64,000 bases of DNA from Devosia sp. (GCF_024707125.1 NZ_JANQAH010000003.1:362276-426275); one strand, 5' to 3'. Counted from the stretch's first letter, positions 44,706-54,746 are shown. Made by a program: numbers and translations. Notes: generated by a model from the sequence alone, not told the origin.

Positions 44706-46160
44706 TTATTTCTTCTTGTCGGCGTAAGGGTTGTTTCCGCCGCGCAGCCAGAGGCGGATCGGCGTGCCGGGCATGTCAAAGCTCTCGCGCAACCCGTTGA
44801 TCAGGTAGCGCTGATAGGACATGGGCACGACTTCGGGGCGCGAAGCGAAGACGATGAAGCTCGGCGGACGGGTCTTGGCCTGTGTCATGTAGCGCATCTT
44901 GAGGCGGCGGCCGGAGACAGCCGGAGGCGGATGGCTCTCGGTCATGGCGGCGAGCCAGCGATTGAGGCGCGACGTCGACACGTGGGAATTCCAGGTGCGC
45001 TCGATCTCGAAGATCGCCTGCATCAGCTTGTCTATATTGCGACCGGTGAGGCCCGACAGGGTGACCAGCGGAATGCCGCGCAGCTGCGGCAAAAGGCGTT
45101 CGCACTCTTCGCGCAGTTCGGCGAGCTTGGCGTTCTTGTCTTCGATCAGGTCCCACTTGTTGAGAGCGATGACCATGGCGCGGCCTTCGCGCTCGACGAG
45201 ATCGGCCAGGGCCAGATCCTGCTTTTCGAACGGAATGGTGGCATCGAGCAGCAGCACGACGACTTCGGCATACTGGATCGAGCGCAGGCTATCGCCAACG
45301 GCCAGCTTTTCGAGCTTTTCGTTAACGCGCGAGCGGCGGCGGATGCCGGCGGTATCGACGAGATTGATGACGCGGCCCTCCCATTCCCATGGAACGAGAA
45401 TGGAATCACGGGTGATGCCCGCTTCGGGGCCGACGAGCACGCGGTCTTCGCCGACCATGCGATTGACCAGCGTCGACTTGCCGGCATTGGGACGGCCGAC
45501 GATGGCCACGTTGAGATAGCGGCGCGGGTTCCAACGCAGCGTCGCCTCGTCGCCCTCGCCTTCGAGCATGTCGGGCGTGATATCGACGTCGACTTCGGGC
45601 AGTTCATCGAGATCGCCTGAAGCTTTTGCGCCGGAGGCGGCCTCGGCCGCCTTCTTCTCTTCGGCCACATCGATTGCGGCGGAGACGATGGAATAGAGCT
45701 CGGAAAGACCGAGACCGTGTTCGGCCGACAACGCGATGGGTTCGCCGAAGCCGAGCTTGAAGGCTTCCACGAGGCCATGCTCGGCCGATTTGCTTTCGGC
45801 CTTGTTGCCGACGAGGTGGACGTCCTTGCCGGCCTTGCGCAGAACCTGCGCAAAGCGCTGGTCGAGCGGCACGACGCCGGCGCGGGCGTCGATCATGAAC
45901 AGGATGACATCGGCTTCGCGGATCGCCATTTCGGTCTGCTGGCGCATGCGGTCTTCGAGGGAGCCGTCCTTGACGTCCTCATAGCCGGCAGTATCGAGAA
46001 TACGGAAGGTGAGGTCGGCGATATGACCCTCGGCCTCGCGACGGTCGCGGGTCACGCCAGGCGTATCGTCGACGAGCGCAATCTTGCGGCCGACGAGGCG
46101 GTTGAAAAGGGTCGACTTGCCGACATTGGGGCGACCGACAATGGCTACTGTGACCGTCAT
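44706..46160 (-). CDS. der: GTPase Der
   Basis: A 484-aa essential ribosome-assembly GTPase with two tandem G domains: G1 GRPNVGKS (9-16) and, after an acidic linker, GRPNAGKS; NKWD sits in the second. The C-terminal KH-like domain includes RYMTQAKTRPPSFIVFASRPE. It is 28 bases downstream of the TPR membrane protein gene. Confidence 0.97.
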   Translation of the reverse strand: MTVTVAIVGRPNVGKSTLFNRLVGRKIALVDDTPGVTRDRREAEGHIADLTFRILDTAGYEDVKDGSLEDRMRQQTEMAIREADVILFMIDARAGVVPLDQRFAQVLRKAGKDVHLVGNKAESKSAEHGLVEAFKLGFGEPIALSAEHGLGLSELYSIVSAAIDVAEEKKAAEAASGAKASGDLDELPEVDVDITPDMLEGEGDEATLRWNPRRYLNVAIVGRPNAGKSTLVNRMVGEDRVLVGPEAGITRDSILVPWEWEGRVINLVDTAGIRRRSRVNEKLEKLAVGDSLRSIQYAEVVVLLLDATIPFEKQDLALADLVEREGRAMVIALNKWDLIEDKNAKLAELREECERLLPQLRGIPLVTLSGLTGRNIDKLMQAIFEIERTWNSHVSTSRLNRWLAAMTESHPPPAVSGRRLKMRYMTQAKTRPPSFIVFASRPEVVPMSYQRYLINGLRESFDMPGTPIRLWLRGGNNPYADKKK

Positions 46161-46187
46161 GGTCGCTCCCTAGCTGGTTTGTATTTC

Positions 46188-46940
46188 TTACTGAGCCGCA
46201 GGCGCGGGCGCAGCCTCGTCGCCATCAACGATGGTCTCGATGGCGTCGGCGGCGACTTCGGCGTCAGAGGTGGTCTCTTCGGCGATGAGCCCGGCCGAGG
46301 TCATCTGGGCGATGTAATAGGCAACGCGATTGCGGATGCCTTCCTGGGCCAGCGGATCGTTGAGCACGGCTTCGAAGGTAGCCTTCGCGGCCGTGGCATC
46401 GCCAGCCTTGAACTGGGCGAGACCGATAAGTTCGCGGGCAACGCGGCGCATCGGATTGTCATCGGTGGCGATGGTGGCGATGCGGGCTTCGACATCGGCC
46501 AGGGTGCCCGTATCGACGAGGAGCGTTGCCGCCTGCAGCAGGGCCAGTTCGCGCAGGCGTACGTTGGACTGGGCATTGGCGAGCGCGTCATAGGCTGCGA
46601 CCGCACCGGCGGTGTCACCCGACTTGGCGAGCAACGAGGCCTTGGCGAATTCGGCAAGCACCGGATAGCCGCCCGAACCATTGGCGGCGAGCGCATCGAG
46701 CTCGGCCTGGGCGGCCGCGAGGTCGTCCTTGTCCGCGCTGGCGAGGGCTGCATAGAGCTCCTCGGACGAACGGGCCGACTGGCTGCTGGTGTACCAGGAC
46801 CAGCCTTCGTTGACCGCGACGACGGCCACAATGGCCACGGCCGCACCGATGACGAAAGGCGCAATACGGCGCCAAAGCGCCCGCATGCGATCGGAGCGGA
46901 GCTCCTCGTCAACTTCACGGAAAATATTGTCCTCGGCCAT
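46188..46940 (-). CDS. TPR membrane protein (YfgM-like)
   Basis: A 250-aa protein: a cytoplasmic N-terminus (MAEDNIFREVDEELRSDRMRALW), one membrane helix (VIGAAVAIVAVVAV) and a periplasmic TPR-like helical domain with Ala-rich repeats. This is the layout of YfgM/ancillary SecYEG subunits, which lie next to der in many proteobacteria. The chaperone role is inferred from that family. Confidence 0.8.
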   Translation of the reverse strand: MAEDNIFREVDEELRSDRMRALWRRIAPFVIGAAVAIVAVVAVNEGWSWYTSSQSARSSEELYAALASADKDDLAAAQAELDALAANGSGGYPVLAEFAKASLLAKSGDTAGAVAAYDALANAQSNVRLRELALLQAATLLVDTGTLADVEARIATIATDDNPMRRVARELIGLAQFKAGDATAAKATFEAVLNDPLAQEGIRNRVAYYIAQMTSAGLIAEETTSDAEVAADAIETIVDGDEAAPAPAAQ

Positions 46941-47101
46941 GGCGGTCTCTGGGTCTCAAGCAAATCCGGGGCACGTTTATCACGCTGCCCCCGGAATGCA
47001 AATTGCACGGCGCAAAACCAAGGTTATTAACCGCTGCCATGGCATTAATGTCTGTATGTGCCGCAGACGGGCTAAATTGCGGCCGTGGCAGAGACCCTCA
47101 A

Positions 47102-48259
47102 ATGAGTGCCAGGCGCGACCAGACCATCGACATGTTTCGCGGGATCGCCATCCTGCTCGTCGTGCTGTTCCATTTTACCGCCCGCCTGCCCGCCTATGCG
47201 CTCAATATCACCGAGGGCGCGCCCTGGCCGGTTTTCTTCGGCTGGGTCGGGGTCTATTTCTTTTTCATCATCTCGGGCTACTGCATCTTCATGACGCTGG
47301 AGCGCTCGGCGACGGTCGGCGTTTTTCTCGCCCGGCGCATTTCGCGGATCTACCCGGCCTTTGTCGCTGCGGTGCTGCTCCTCTTCGTCTTCGGACTTGT
47401 CGCCTATATCCCGTCGGTGCCCGAGGCGAAATTCCATGTCATCCCGCCCAACCTGCTCGATGTGGTGATGAACCTCTTTTTCGTCGGCGAAATCGGGGAA
47501 TGGGTCGATGGCTCATTCTGGTCGATTGCCGTCGAGGTGAAATTCTATCTTCTCGTCGCCCTGCTCGCCGGCGTCTTTCACGATCGGACGCGGTTTACGC
47601 AGGTCTTCGCCTGGCTCGCGCTGATCATGGCACCGATCTGGGCGGTTTCGACGTTGTTTTCCAACTTCGGCAGCGGGCCGATCACGCCGCAATCCATGCT
47701 GAAATTCCTCGCCATTGCGCCCTATCTCAGCTTTTTCGCCGTGGGCATTCTAGGGCGGCAGTTCGAAGCCGGTACACCGGGCGCGGGCAGGCTGCTGGCT
47801 GCCAATGTCGTTGTTTCAACTGCGGTGGTCTGGATCGAGGCCTATTCGTTCGAACTGCATGATGGTTGGCTAACCGCGACCGTCTCAGCGCTGGTCTATC
47901 TCGCGCTGGTGGGACTCTTCGTACGCTTCGTAAAGGGCAAGTCCTTTCCGACCGTCCCCGGCGTCTCGCTGGGTGTGGCCCAGGTTGGGCTCCTGAGCTT
48001 TTCCTGGTATCTGATCCACGAGAACGTGGGGATCAGCATGCTGACACTACTCGATCTCTACATGCCGGCGCATGTGGCCTTGTTGGTCACGGTGATTGCG
48101 ACCTTCCTGCTGGCGATCGCCTTCGCTGCGCTCTTCGAATGGCGGTTCCGCAAGCCGGTGGAGCGCGTGTCGCTGGTACTGCTGGACTGGATAGGCCAGC
48201 GCGTCAGCTGGCTGGCACCCCTGCGATCGGCACCGATGTCGCCGCAAGCGGCGGAATAG
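47102..48259 (+). CDS. Acyltransferase 3 family (OafA/NolL-like)
   Basis: A 385-aa membrane protein with about ten hydrophobic segments. RDQTIDMFRGIAILLVVLFHF and VYFFFIISGYCIF are the family N-terminus, followed by LARRISRIYPAF and DGSFWSIAVEVKFYLL. Such enzymes O-acetylate or succinylate surface sugars. ATG 47102 is the conserved start. It is divergent from the TPR gene. A second member lies at 50706, but the two are only distantly alike. Confidence 0.85.
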   Translation: MSARRDQTIDMFRGIAILLVVLFHFTARLPAYALNITEGAPWPVFFGWVGVYFFFIISGYCIFMTLERSATVGVFLARRISRIYPAFVAAVLLLFVFGLVAYIPSVPEAKFHVIPPNLLDVVMNLFFVGEIGEWVDGSFWSIAVEVKFYLLVALLAGVFHDRTRFTQVFAWLALIMAPIWAVSTLFSNFGSGPITPQSMLKFLAIAPYLSFFAVGILGRQFEAGTPGAGRLLAANVVVSTAVVWIEAYSFELHDGWLTATVSALVYLALVGLFVRFVKGKSFPTVPGVSLGVAQVGLLSFSWYLIHENVGISMLTLLDLYMPAHVALLVTVIATFLLAIAFAALFEWRFRKPVERVSLVLLDWIGQRVSWLAPLRSAPMSPQAAE

Positions 48260-48865
48260 CTAGAAGCCTAGCGGCCAGCGGGCCAGATGCTCAAGGCGGC
48301 CCGTGCCGACGACGCTATGGATCAGCCAGAAGGCGTCGACCCAGAGCCGAACGGGCCTTGCGACACTCCGCGTTCGTACCCGTCCATCGCTATAGAACAG
48401 GGTGATATGCGGATTGAACGAGGATGGCGACTTGATGCCGTAGCGACGCATTTCGCGCCGCAGCACTTCATAGAGTTCTAAGGCGCCGCGCGACGAAGAG
48501 GAGCAACAGAGCACCGTCGGAAAGTTTCGTCGCTTGTTTTTATCCCAGGTCTGCAACACATCGAAAATGATCTCGAAACGAGCTCGGCGAATTGCGGCAC
48601 CGATCTCGAGAGCGTCCTCCAACAGCTCCGGTGCCATGGGTTCGCCCTCGGAAATTCCGTTCAGCGACACATGAAACTGGCTCGCAGGGGTAGCGCGCGT
48701 CGCCCGAGCTTCGCGCGCCCAAGTCCGTGCGTCCCTCTCCAATTCCTGAGCCACTCGCGGAGGTGGAACGAGTCCAAAATAGGATCGGTGTTGAGAGAAC
48801 CCCGAGAGCAATGTCGGCTTTGCATTACCGAACAGGTCCGGCTCAAATTCCCCTTCCCACTCCAT
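48260..48865 (-). CDS. 2H phosphoesterase (2'-5' RNA ligase-like)
   Basis: A 201-aa protein with the two HxS/T motifs of the superfamily, FHVSL and PHITL, about 90 residues apart. Members act as cyclic phosphodiesterases or ligases on RNA 2',3'-ends. GAGG precedes ATG 48865; an in-frame TTG at 48877 is less likely. It converges with the acyltransferase gene. Confidence 0.8.
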   Translation of the reverse strand: MEWEGEFEPDLFGNAKPTLLSGFSQHRSYFGLVPPPRVAQELERDARTWAREARATRATPASQFHVSLNGISEGEPMAPELLEDALEIGAAIRRARFEIIFDVLQTWDKNKRRNFPTVLCCSSSSRGALELYEVLRREMRRYGIKSPSSFNPHITLFYSDGRVRTRSVARPVRLWVDAFWLIHSVVGTGRLEHLARWPLGF

Positions 48866-48983
48866 GGCACACCTCAATTGTTCCCTTTTTGTTCTCCTTC
48901 AAAACTAGCGCCATGATGTGGCGCGAGTCAATGAGATTTAGGATCGGTAGGTGGCCGGTGGATAAGCGAGGCTCCTTAGAGCC

Positions 48984-50555
48984 TCACTCCCACTCGATCG
49001 TGCCGGGCGGCTTGGACGTCACGTCGTAGACCACGCGGTTGATGCCGCGGACTTCGTTGATGATGCGGGTGGCGGTCTTGCCGAGGAAGTTCATGTCGAA
49101 CTGGTAGAAATCGGCAGTCATGCCATCGACCGAGGTCACGGCGCGGAGGGCGCAGACGAATTCGTAGGTGCGGCCATCGCCCATGACGCCGACGGTCTGG
49201 ACCGGCAAGAGCACGGCAAAGGCCTGCCAGATCTTGTCGTATTGGCCGGACTTGCGGATTTCATCGAGATAGATCGCATCGGCCTGACGCAGAATGTCGA
49301 GCTTCTCGGGCGTGATGCCGCCGGGGCAACGGATGGCAAGGCCCGGACCCGGGAAGGGGTGGCGGCCGATGAAGCTATCCGGGATGCCGAGTTCTCGGCC
49401 GAGAACGCGGACTTCGTCCTTGAACAGTTCACGCAGGGGCTCGACGAGCTGCATGTTCATGCGCTCGGGGAGGCCGCCGACATTGTGGTGGCTCTTGATG
49501 GTGACCGAGGGGCCGCCGGTAAACGAGACGGATTCGATGACGTCGGGATAGAGTGTGCCCTGGGCAAGGAACTGCGCGCCGCCGAGCTTCTTGGCTTCTT
49601 CCTCGAAAACTTCGATGAAGAGACGGCCGATGATCTTGCGCTTGGTTTCGGGGTCCGACTGACCTTCGAGTTCGCCGAGGAACTGCTTGGAGGCATCAAC
49701 ATGGACCAGCGGGATATTGAACTGGTCGCGGAACATGGTGACGACCTGTTCGCTCTCATTGAGGCGCATCAGGCCGTGATCGACATAGATGCAGGTGAGC
49801 TGGTCGCCGATGGCTTCGTGGATCAAGACGGCCGCAACCGAGGAGTCGACGCCACCGGAAAGGCCGCAGATGACCTTGCCGCTGCCAACCTGGGCGCGGA
49901 TCTTTTCGATCATCTTCTGGCGATAGGCGGACATGGTCCAGTTGGACTGGATGCCGCAGATCTGGTGCACGAAATTGGCGTAGAGCTTGGCGCCATCTGG
50001 CGTGTGCACGACTTCCGGGTGGAACTGCACGGCCCAGATGCGGCGGGCTTCGTTGGCGATCATGGCGAAGGGCGCGTTGGGCGAGGTGCCGACGACTTCA
50101 AAACCTTCGGGGATCGAGACGACGCGGTCGCCATGGCTCATCCAGACCTGGTGGTCGGAGCCGGTGGTCCAGACGCCATCGTAAAGAGCGCTCGGCTTTT
50201 CGACGTGGACATCGGCGCGGCCGAATTCGCGGTGATGGCCGGCCTCGACCTTACCGCCGAGCGACATGCAGAGGGCCTGCTGGCCGTAGCAGATGCCGAG
50301 GATCGGGACATTGGCTGCAAAGACCGCCGGATCGATGGTCGGCGCGTTCTCATCGAGCGTCGAGGCGGGACCGCCCGAGAGAACGATCCCCTTGGGGTTC
50401 AGGGCCGCAACGGCTGCGGCCGCGGACTGGAAGGGATGGATTTCGCAGTAGACGCCGGTTTCGCGAATGCGTCGCGCAATGAGCTGCGTGACCTGCGAGC
50501 CGAAGTCGACAATGAGGATGGTGTCTTGGGCGGGGGCGGTGTCTGCTTGCGTCAT
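48984..50555 (-). CDS. guaA: GMP synthase (glutamine-hydrolysing)
   Basis: A 523-aa enzyme converting XMP to GMP. The glutaminase triad Cys is in [10 protein letters not shown], followed by a His/Glu in QFHPEVVHT. The ATP pyrophosphatase has [11 protein letters not shown], and the C-terminal dimer domain ends [18 protein letters not shown]. The hairpin GAGGCTC-CTTA-GAGCCTC (48968-48985) overlaps the stop codon and may terminate transcription, but it lacks a T run. Confidence 0.97.
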   Translation of the reverse strand: MTQADTAPAQDTILIVDFGSQVTQLIARRIRETGVYCEIHPFQSAAAAVAALNPKGIVLSGGPASTLDENAPTIDPAVFAANVPILGICYGQQALCMSLGGKVEAGHHREFGRADVHVEKPSALYDGVWTTGSDHQVWMSHGDRVVSIPEGFEVVGTSPNAPFAMIANEARRIWAVQFHPEVVHTPDGAKLYANFVHQICGIQSNWTMSAYRQKMIEKIRAQVGSGKVICGLSGGVDSSVAAVLIHEAIGDQLTCIYVDHGLMRLNESEQVVTMFRDQFNIPLVHVDASKQFLGELEGQSDPETKRKIIGRLFIEVFEEEAKKLGGAQFLAQGTLYPDVIESVSFTGGPSVTIKSHHNVGGLPERMNMQLVEPLRELFKDEVRVLGRELGIPDSFIGRHPFPGPGLAIRCPGGITPEKLDILRQADAIYLDEIRKSGQYDKIWQAFAVLLPVQTVGVMGDGRTYEFVCALRAVTSVDGMTADFYQFDMNFLGKTATRIINEVRGINRVVYDVTSKPPGTIEWE

Positions 50556-50705
50556 GGCGAGGCTTTAGAGCAGAGCAAAAGATTCCGCAAGCACCCGCGC
50601 TGCAAGGCTGGACTGACGCTGCAGCACGCGGCACAAGCTCGCTCCGCGGGATCGACCGGCGCGATGAGGCGTTAGGGCGAGGAGACCCGATCTGGAACGT
50701 GCTTG

Positions 50706-51929
50706 ATGACCAATGACAACCGATTGCTGGGTGCAGACTTTTTGCGGGCCACGGCGTGCCTTGGCGTGCTGCTGCATCACCTTGCCTTTCGCATGGACAT
50801 GAATGCCGTGCCTGATGCCGCCGAGCCGGTGGTGCGGTTCCTCGTCTATGGCAGCTTTGGCGTGACGGTGTTTTTCGTGCTCAGCGGTTTTCTGCTGGCA
50901 CGGCCGTTCTGGCTGGCGCTCGATGCGGGCAAGCCGATGCCGTCGCTTCGGACTTTTACGCTGCGGCGCCTGGCTCGGATCGTGCCGGGGTTTTGGTTGG
51001 CGCTGGTGGTCAGCCTGTTGCTCGACCTGTGGCTGGGCGGCAAGGTGCTCGATGGCGAGCGGATCATCCGGTTTGTGGCCGGCCTGTTCCTCGTCAGCGA
51101 CTGGCATTGGGTGACGCTGTTTCCGGTCGATAATAATGGGCCGCTGTGGTCGATCGGCTTTGAGGTGACGGCCTATATGCTGCTGCCGCTGGGTATGGCG
51201 GCCGTGTTTGCGCTCAAGGCCCGAAGCTGGCCGGCGCGACTGGCCTGGCTCGGGGTGATCGGCGTGGCGCTTATCGTGCATGTTCTCGTGGTGCAGTATG
51301 CGCCTATCGACGAGGTCGAGCGCGGCTGGAACCATGGGCTGGTCGGCGGTGCCAAGGCATGGATGCCGCGGTTCAATCCCATCGGGTTCTTTGCCATTTT
51401 CGCCGTCGGCTCGCTGGCAGCCGGGGTTCAGGTTCTCATTCAGAGCCGGCGCGGGATCGGCATGGATATCATTGGCGGACTTGCCGTCCTGGCGACCGCG
51501 CTGATCATGGCGCTCAATATCGGCGGGCTGACGGAAGGCTTTGGCTGGCTTGGCATTCCTTATGCCTTCCCCGTCATGCCGCTGGCGGTCGGGATTGCGC
51601 TCGCCACCCTGCCCTCGTCTATCTATGTCGGGCGGCTGCTCGACAATGGCCTGGTGCGCTTTATCGCGCGCATCTCGTTCGGCATTTATGTCTGGCACTT
51701 CGTGATTATGTGGCTGCTCGAAAAGCTGGTGCGCGGCTCATTCCGCACCTCGGGCCCCAATGGCTGGGCGACATGGCTGCAGACGAGCACCGCGGTGTTG
51801 GTGATCACCGCGGTCGTGGCGACGCTGAGCTTTTATCTGCTCGAACAGCCCGTGGTGCGCTGGGCGCGAAAGTTCGAGCGGGCCGGCAGGCGCGAGGACG
51901 AACCTGCCGGTGCCAAGGCGGTCAGTTGA
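50706..51929 (+). CDS. Acyltransferase 3 family protein
   Basis: A 407-aa membrane protein: RLLGADFLRATACLGVLLHHLAF and GVTVFFVLSGFLLARPFW at the N-terminus, RRLARIVPGFWLAL and LWSIGFEVTAYMLLPLG, with about ten hydrophobic segments. It probably O-acylates an extracellular glycan. It is divergent from guaA. Its last eight bases overlap the end of tspO on the other strand. Confidence 0.85.
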   Translation: MTNDNRLLGADFLRATACLGVLLHHLAFRMDMNAVPDAAEPVVRFLVYGSFGVTVFFVLSGFLLARPFWLALDAGKPMPSLRTFTLRRLARIVPGFWLALVVSLLLDLWLGGKVLDGERIIRFVAGLFLVSDWHWVTLFPVDNNGPLWSIGFEVTAYMLLPLGMAAVFALKARSWPARLAWLGVIGVALIVHVLVVQYAPIDEVERGWNHGLVGGAKAWMPRFNPIGFFAIFAVGSLAAGVQVLIQSRRGIGMDIIGGLAVLATALIMALNIGGLTEGFGWLGIPYAFPVMPLAVGIALATLPSSIYVGRLLDNGLVRFIARISFGIYVWHFVIMWLLEKLVRGSFRTSGPNGWATWLQTSTAVLVITAVVATLSFYLLEQPVVRWARKFERAGRREDEPAGAKAVS

Positions 51930-52404
51930 GGATGCCAATCGACAGATTGAGCAAGCTCGCGAAGCTGACCCAGGCCAGGTAGGGCAGGAAAAGCGAGGCA
52001 GCGAGGCGGTCGCGGTTCCAGTTGACGAGAATGAAACCGAGGATGGCGAGCCACATCACGACGATGATGGCAAAGGCCGGCCAGATCATCTGGCCGATGA
52101 ACCACACCGGCGACCAGGCCCAGTTGAGCGCCATCTGGCCGTACCAGAGCTTTGACGACGTGCTGGCAGGATTGTCGATGAAACTGCGCCAGCCGGCAAT
52201 GGCGATCAGCACGTAAAGGGCGAACCAGACCGGTCCAAAAATCCAGTTGGGTGGGTTGAAGGACGGCTTGTTGAGGGCCTCGTACCAGGCGCCGGGGACA
52301 GACTGGGTGCCGATAAGGGCACCGACGCCGATGACGACGAGAAGGAAGGTCGCGAGGACCAGCCATGAGCGGGGTGTCTGGTAGTCGGTGGTGGCTGCGG
52401 ACAT
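51922..52404 (-). CDS. tspO: TspO/MBR family tryptophan-rich sensory protein
   Basis: A 160-aa protein with five membrane helices. WYEALNKPSFNPPNWIFGPVW is the family signature (Pro/Trp-rich), then LNWAWSPVWFIG and LPYLAWVSFASLLN. TspO binds porphyrins and modulates pigment and stress responses in related bacteria. ATG 52404 is the conserved start. It overlaps the convergent acyltransferase end by eight bases. Confidence 0.93.
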   Translation of the reverse strand: MSAATTDYQTPRSWLVLATFLLVVIGVGALIGTQSVPGAWYEALNKPSFNPPNWIFGPVWFALYVLIAIAGWRSFIDNPASTSSKLWYGQMALNWAWSPVWFIGQMIWPAFAIIVVMWLAILGFILVNWNRDRLAASLFLPYLAWVSFASLLNLSIGILN

Positions 52405-52476
52405 TTTTGGGCCCTTTGTTCTTGAACGACTGTTCCTTGAACGAAGGGCGAGGCGCCGTGGTTCACTCGACCACCG

Positions 52477-52544
52477 CGTCATTCCCGCGAAAGCGGGAAT
52501 CTCGTGGCGCGGAAACAGGGATTCCCGCTTTCGCGGGAATGACA
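52477..52544. repeat. REP pair 4
   Basis: GTCATTCCCGCGAAAGCGGG and the inverted CCCGCTTTCGCGGGAATGAC, about 22 bases apart, lie between rsmB and tspO, just past the rsmB stop. Confidence 0.88.
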
Positions 52545-52558
52545 CCGTGGATTGGGTG

Positions 52559-53845
52559 CTACGCCTTGCGGATCAGGTGGCAGTAGAAACCATCCGTCCC
52601 CGTACGATGCGGCGTGAGAAGGATACCGCCGCCGGCAGTTGCCAAACCGGCGGGCATGTCGGTGACCAATGTGCTGCGCCAGGCTTTGCCAATATCCACG
52701 CTCGACAGGTCCGGATGCGCGGCCAGCAGGGAAGCAACCTGGTCGTCGTTTTCTTCGGGCAGGATCGAGCAGGTGATGTAGACCAGTGTGCCGCCGGGTT
52801 TCAGGTAACGCAGGGCTTCTTCAAGAATGGCGGACTGGTCTGCCTGGCGTTGAGCGAGGAGTTCCGGGGTCAGCTTCCACTTGGTGTCGGGGCGGCGGCG
52901 CCAGGTGCCGGTGCCGGTGCAGGGCGCGTCGACGACCACGCGGTCCATCTTGCCCACGAGATCGTCGAGAGCGCCGGGCTGGGGGGCGCGAACCTGGGCG
53001 TTGCGCACGCCGTTGCGCTTCAGGCGATCGTAGATCGGCGCAAGGCGATTGCGGTCGCTGTCATAGGCGAAAATCTGGCCCTTGTTGCCCATGGCCGAGG
53101 CGAGCGCGAGGGTCTTGCCCCCTGCCCCGGCGCAGAGATCGAGCACCTGTTCGCCGGGCTGGGCGCCGGCAAGGGCAGCGACCATCTGGCTGCCCTGGTC
53201 CTGCACTTCGAACCAGCCCTTTTGATAGCCTTCGTCCGTCGTGACATTGGGCGTGCGCGCGTCGCGCGGGCCGGCGGGCATGGTGAAACCCATGAGGGCG
53301 TACGCGGTCGGCTCGGGGGAGAAGCGGGACAGCGATTTGGCCACCTTTTCGGGCGTCGCCTTGAGGGCATTGACGCGCAGGTCCAGCGAGGGGCGGCCGG
53401 CCATGGCCTGGCCTTCGGGGGCGAGGTTATCGCCAAAAGCGCGCTTTAGCGATGGAAGCAGCCATTCGGGCATGTCGGCCTGGGTGGCTTCGTCCGCGCT
53501 GTCGAGGCTGGCTGTGGCGCCGGCGATCTCTTCGGCGTTCAGGGTTTCGGGGGCGTGGCTGTCTTCGGCGAAGGTGGCGTTGAGGGCTTCCGGTGCTTCG
53601 TTCCAGTCGCGCAGCACGGCGGCGAGGACCAGGGCGCGGGGCGTGTCGGCGCCCATGGCAAAGGCATAGGACGAGCGGCGGCGTAGCGCGTCGTAGACGA
53701 GATTGCCGATGGCGGCACGGTCCCCGGCACCGGCAAAGCGATTGTTGAGACCCCAGGCCTTCAGCGCTTCGGAAACCGGCCGCTTGCGATTTTCGACATC
53801 GGAAAGAACTTCAATGGCGGCGGCGATACGGCCGGGAAGGCGCAT
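52559..53845 (-). CDS. rsmB: 16S rRNA (cytosine-5) methyltransferase, RsmB family
   Basis: A 428-aa protein. The N-terminal NusB-like domain reads KRPVSEALKAWGLNNRFAGAGDRAAIGNL; the methyltransferase core has LDLCAGAGGKTLALA (SAM), VDAPCTGTGTWRRRPD and YITCSILPEEN, with the two Cys of the NOL1/NOP2 family. It modifies a 16S cytosine if it acts like E. coli RsmB. ATG 53845 is the conserved start; the extension to 53902 overlaps the VOC gene. Confidence 0.88.
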   Translation of the reverse strand: MRLPGRIAAAIEVLSDVENRKRPVSEALKAWGLNNRFAGAGDRAAIGNLVYDALRRRSSYAFAMGADTPRALVLAAVLRDWNEAPEALNATFAEDSHAPETLNAEEIAGATASLDSADEATQADMPEWLLPSLKRAFGDNLAPEGQAMAGRPSLDLRVNALKATPEKVAKSLSRFSPEPTAYALMGFTMPAGPRDARTPNVTTDEGYQKGWFEVQDQGSQMVAALAGAQPGEQVLDLCAGAGGKTLALASAMGNKGQIFAYDSDRNRLAPIYDRLKRNGVRNAQVRAPQPGALDDLVGKMDRVVVDAPCTGTGTWRRRPDTKWKLTPELLAQRQADQSAILEEALRYLKPGGTLVYITCSILPEENDDQVASLLAAHPDLSSVDIGKAWRSTLVTDMPAGLATAGGGILLTPHRTGTDGFYCHLIRKA

Positions 53846-53849
53846 GGGT

Positions 53850-54215
53850 TCAGGCCTCGGGGAAAGAGCAGATATTGACGCGATTGCCGGCGATATCGAC
53901 AAAGTCGAACCAGCTCATGGCGCCATTCTGGTTGATGGGGGTGACCTCGCGACCGTCTTCGGTCAGCGCGTCGTGCAGCGCTTCTATGTCAGGCGCGAAG
54001 AAGTTGAAAGCAACATAGTGCTGCTCCGGCATCTGCTCGACAGGAATGAGCGTGAGCGCGCTCGAACGCGGCCCCTCGCCCGCGATGCGCAGGCCGATAT
54101 GGCCGGCCGAGCGGAAGATCTCGGCCATGCCGAACATGCGCTCATACCATGCCGCGGCCGAGACGGTGTCTACGGCCGGAACGAAAATGGTGTCGATGCG
54201 GGAGATCAGCGGCAT
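53850..54215 (-). CDS. VOC (glyoxalase-like) family protein
   Basis: A 121-aa protein with VOC repeats: ISRIDTIFVPAVDTVSAAAWYERMFG, then AFNFFAPDIEALHDALTEDG and MSWFDFVDIAGNRVNICSF. The metal ligands and reaction cannot be read off safely. It is four bases from rsmB and three from the MAPEG gene, in a compact minus-strand group. Confidence 0.75.
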   Translation of the reverse strand: MPLISRIDTIFVPAVDTVSAAAWYERMFGMAEIFRSAGHIGLRIAGEGPRSSALTLIPVEQMPEQHYVAFNFFAPDIEALHDALTEDGREVTPINQNGAMSWFDFVDIAGNRVNICSFPEA

Positions 54216-54218
54216 GGC

Positions 54219-54653
54219 TCAGCTCATCAAGATGCGTCCGATGAGCCATAGCCAGAAGAGGCACAGGACAGCAAGGCCAAGCGTATAGGCGACGAAGCGC
54301 TGCCCGACATTGTTGGTGGTGACGTGAATGGCGGCGTGGACGTAGCGCAGCGCCACAAAGACCAAGGCCAGGATAGTTTCCACCCAGCCCACAGCGCCAA
54401 GGTGCAGGGTCAGCAGCGCGCCGACAAAGAAGAGCACGGGGAGCTGGAACTGATTGTCGAGGCTATTGGAAAGGAGACGGGCCTTGAGCGGATAGGCGGT
54501 GCGCTCAACGGCTATGTCGGCCATCGAGATTTCGCCGCGCATGACGCGCGGTACGCGTTCGCTGCCAAGCCAGAAAAGCAGACCCAAAGTCAGCACGACC
54601 TGAGCCGCCATGGCGAGCATCAGCAATTTCTCGACGAAGGGCACTGCGTTCAT
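54219..54653 (-). CDS. MAPEG family membrane protein
   Basis: A 144-aa protein with four membrane segments. KARLLSNSLDNQFQLPVLFFVGALLTLHLG is the family core with the conserved QFQLPVLF; VALRYVHAAIHVTTNNVGQRFVAY follows. Bacterial MAPEG proteins are mostly of unknown substrate, with glutathione conjugation or leukotriene-like chemistry only inferred. Confidence 0.82.
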   Translation of the reverse strand: MNAVPFVEKLLMLAMAAQVVLTLGLLFWLGSERVPRVMRGEISMADIAVERTAYPLKARLLSNSLDNQFQLPVLFFVGALLTLHLGAVGWVETILALVFVALRYVHAAIHVTTNNVGQRFVAYTLGLAVLCLFWLWLIGRILMS

Positions 54654-54746
54654 TCTCCGCCGGAGAGTCGATTTCTGGAACTAAGCGGTTACGGCGGAAA
54701 GGATTTTCCGCGGCAGCAAAACTGTCACATCAAGAAGCCTGATGCG

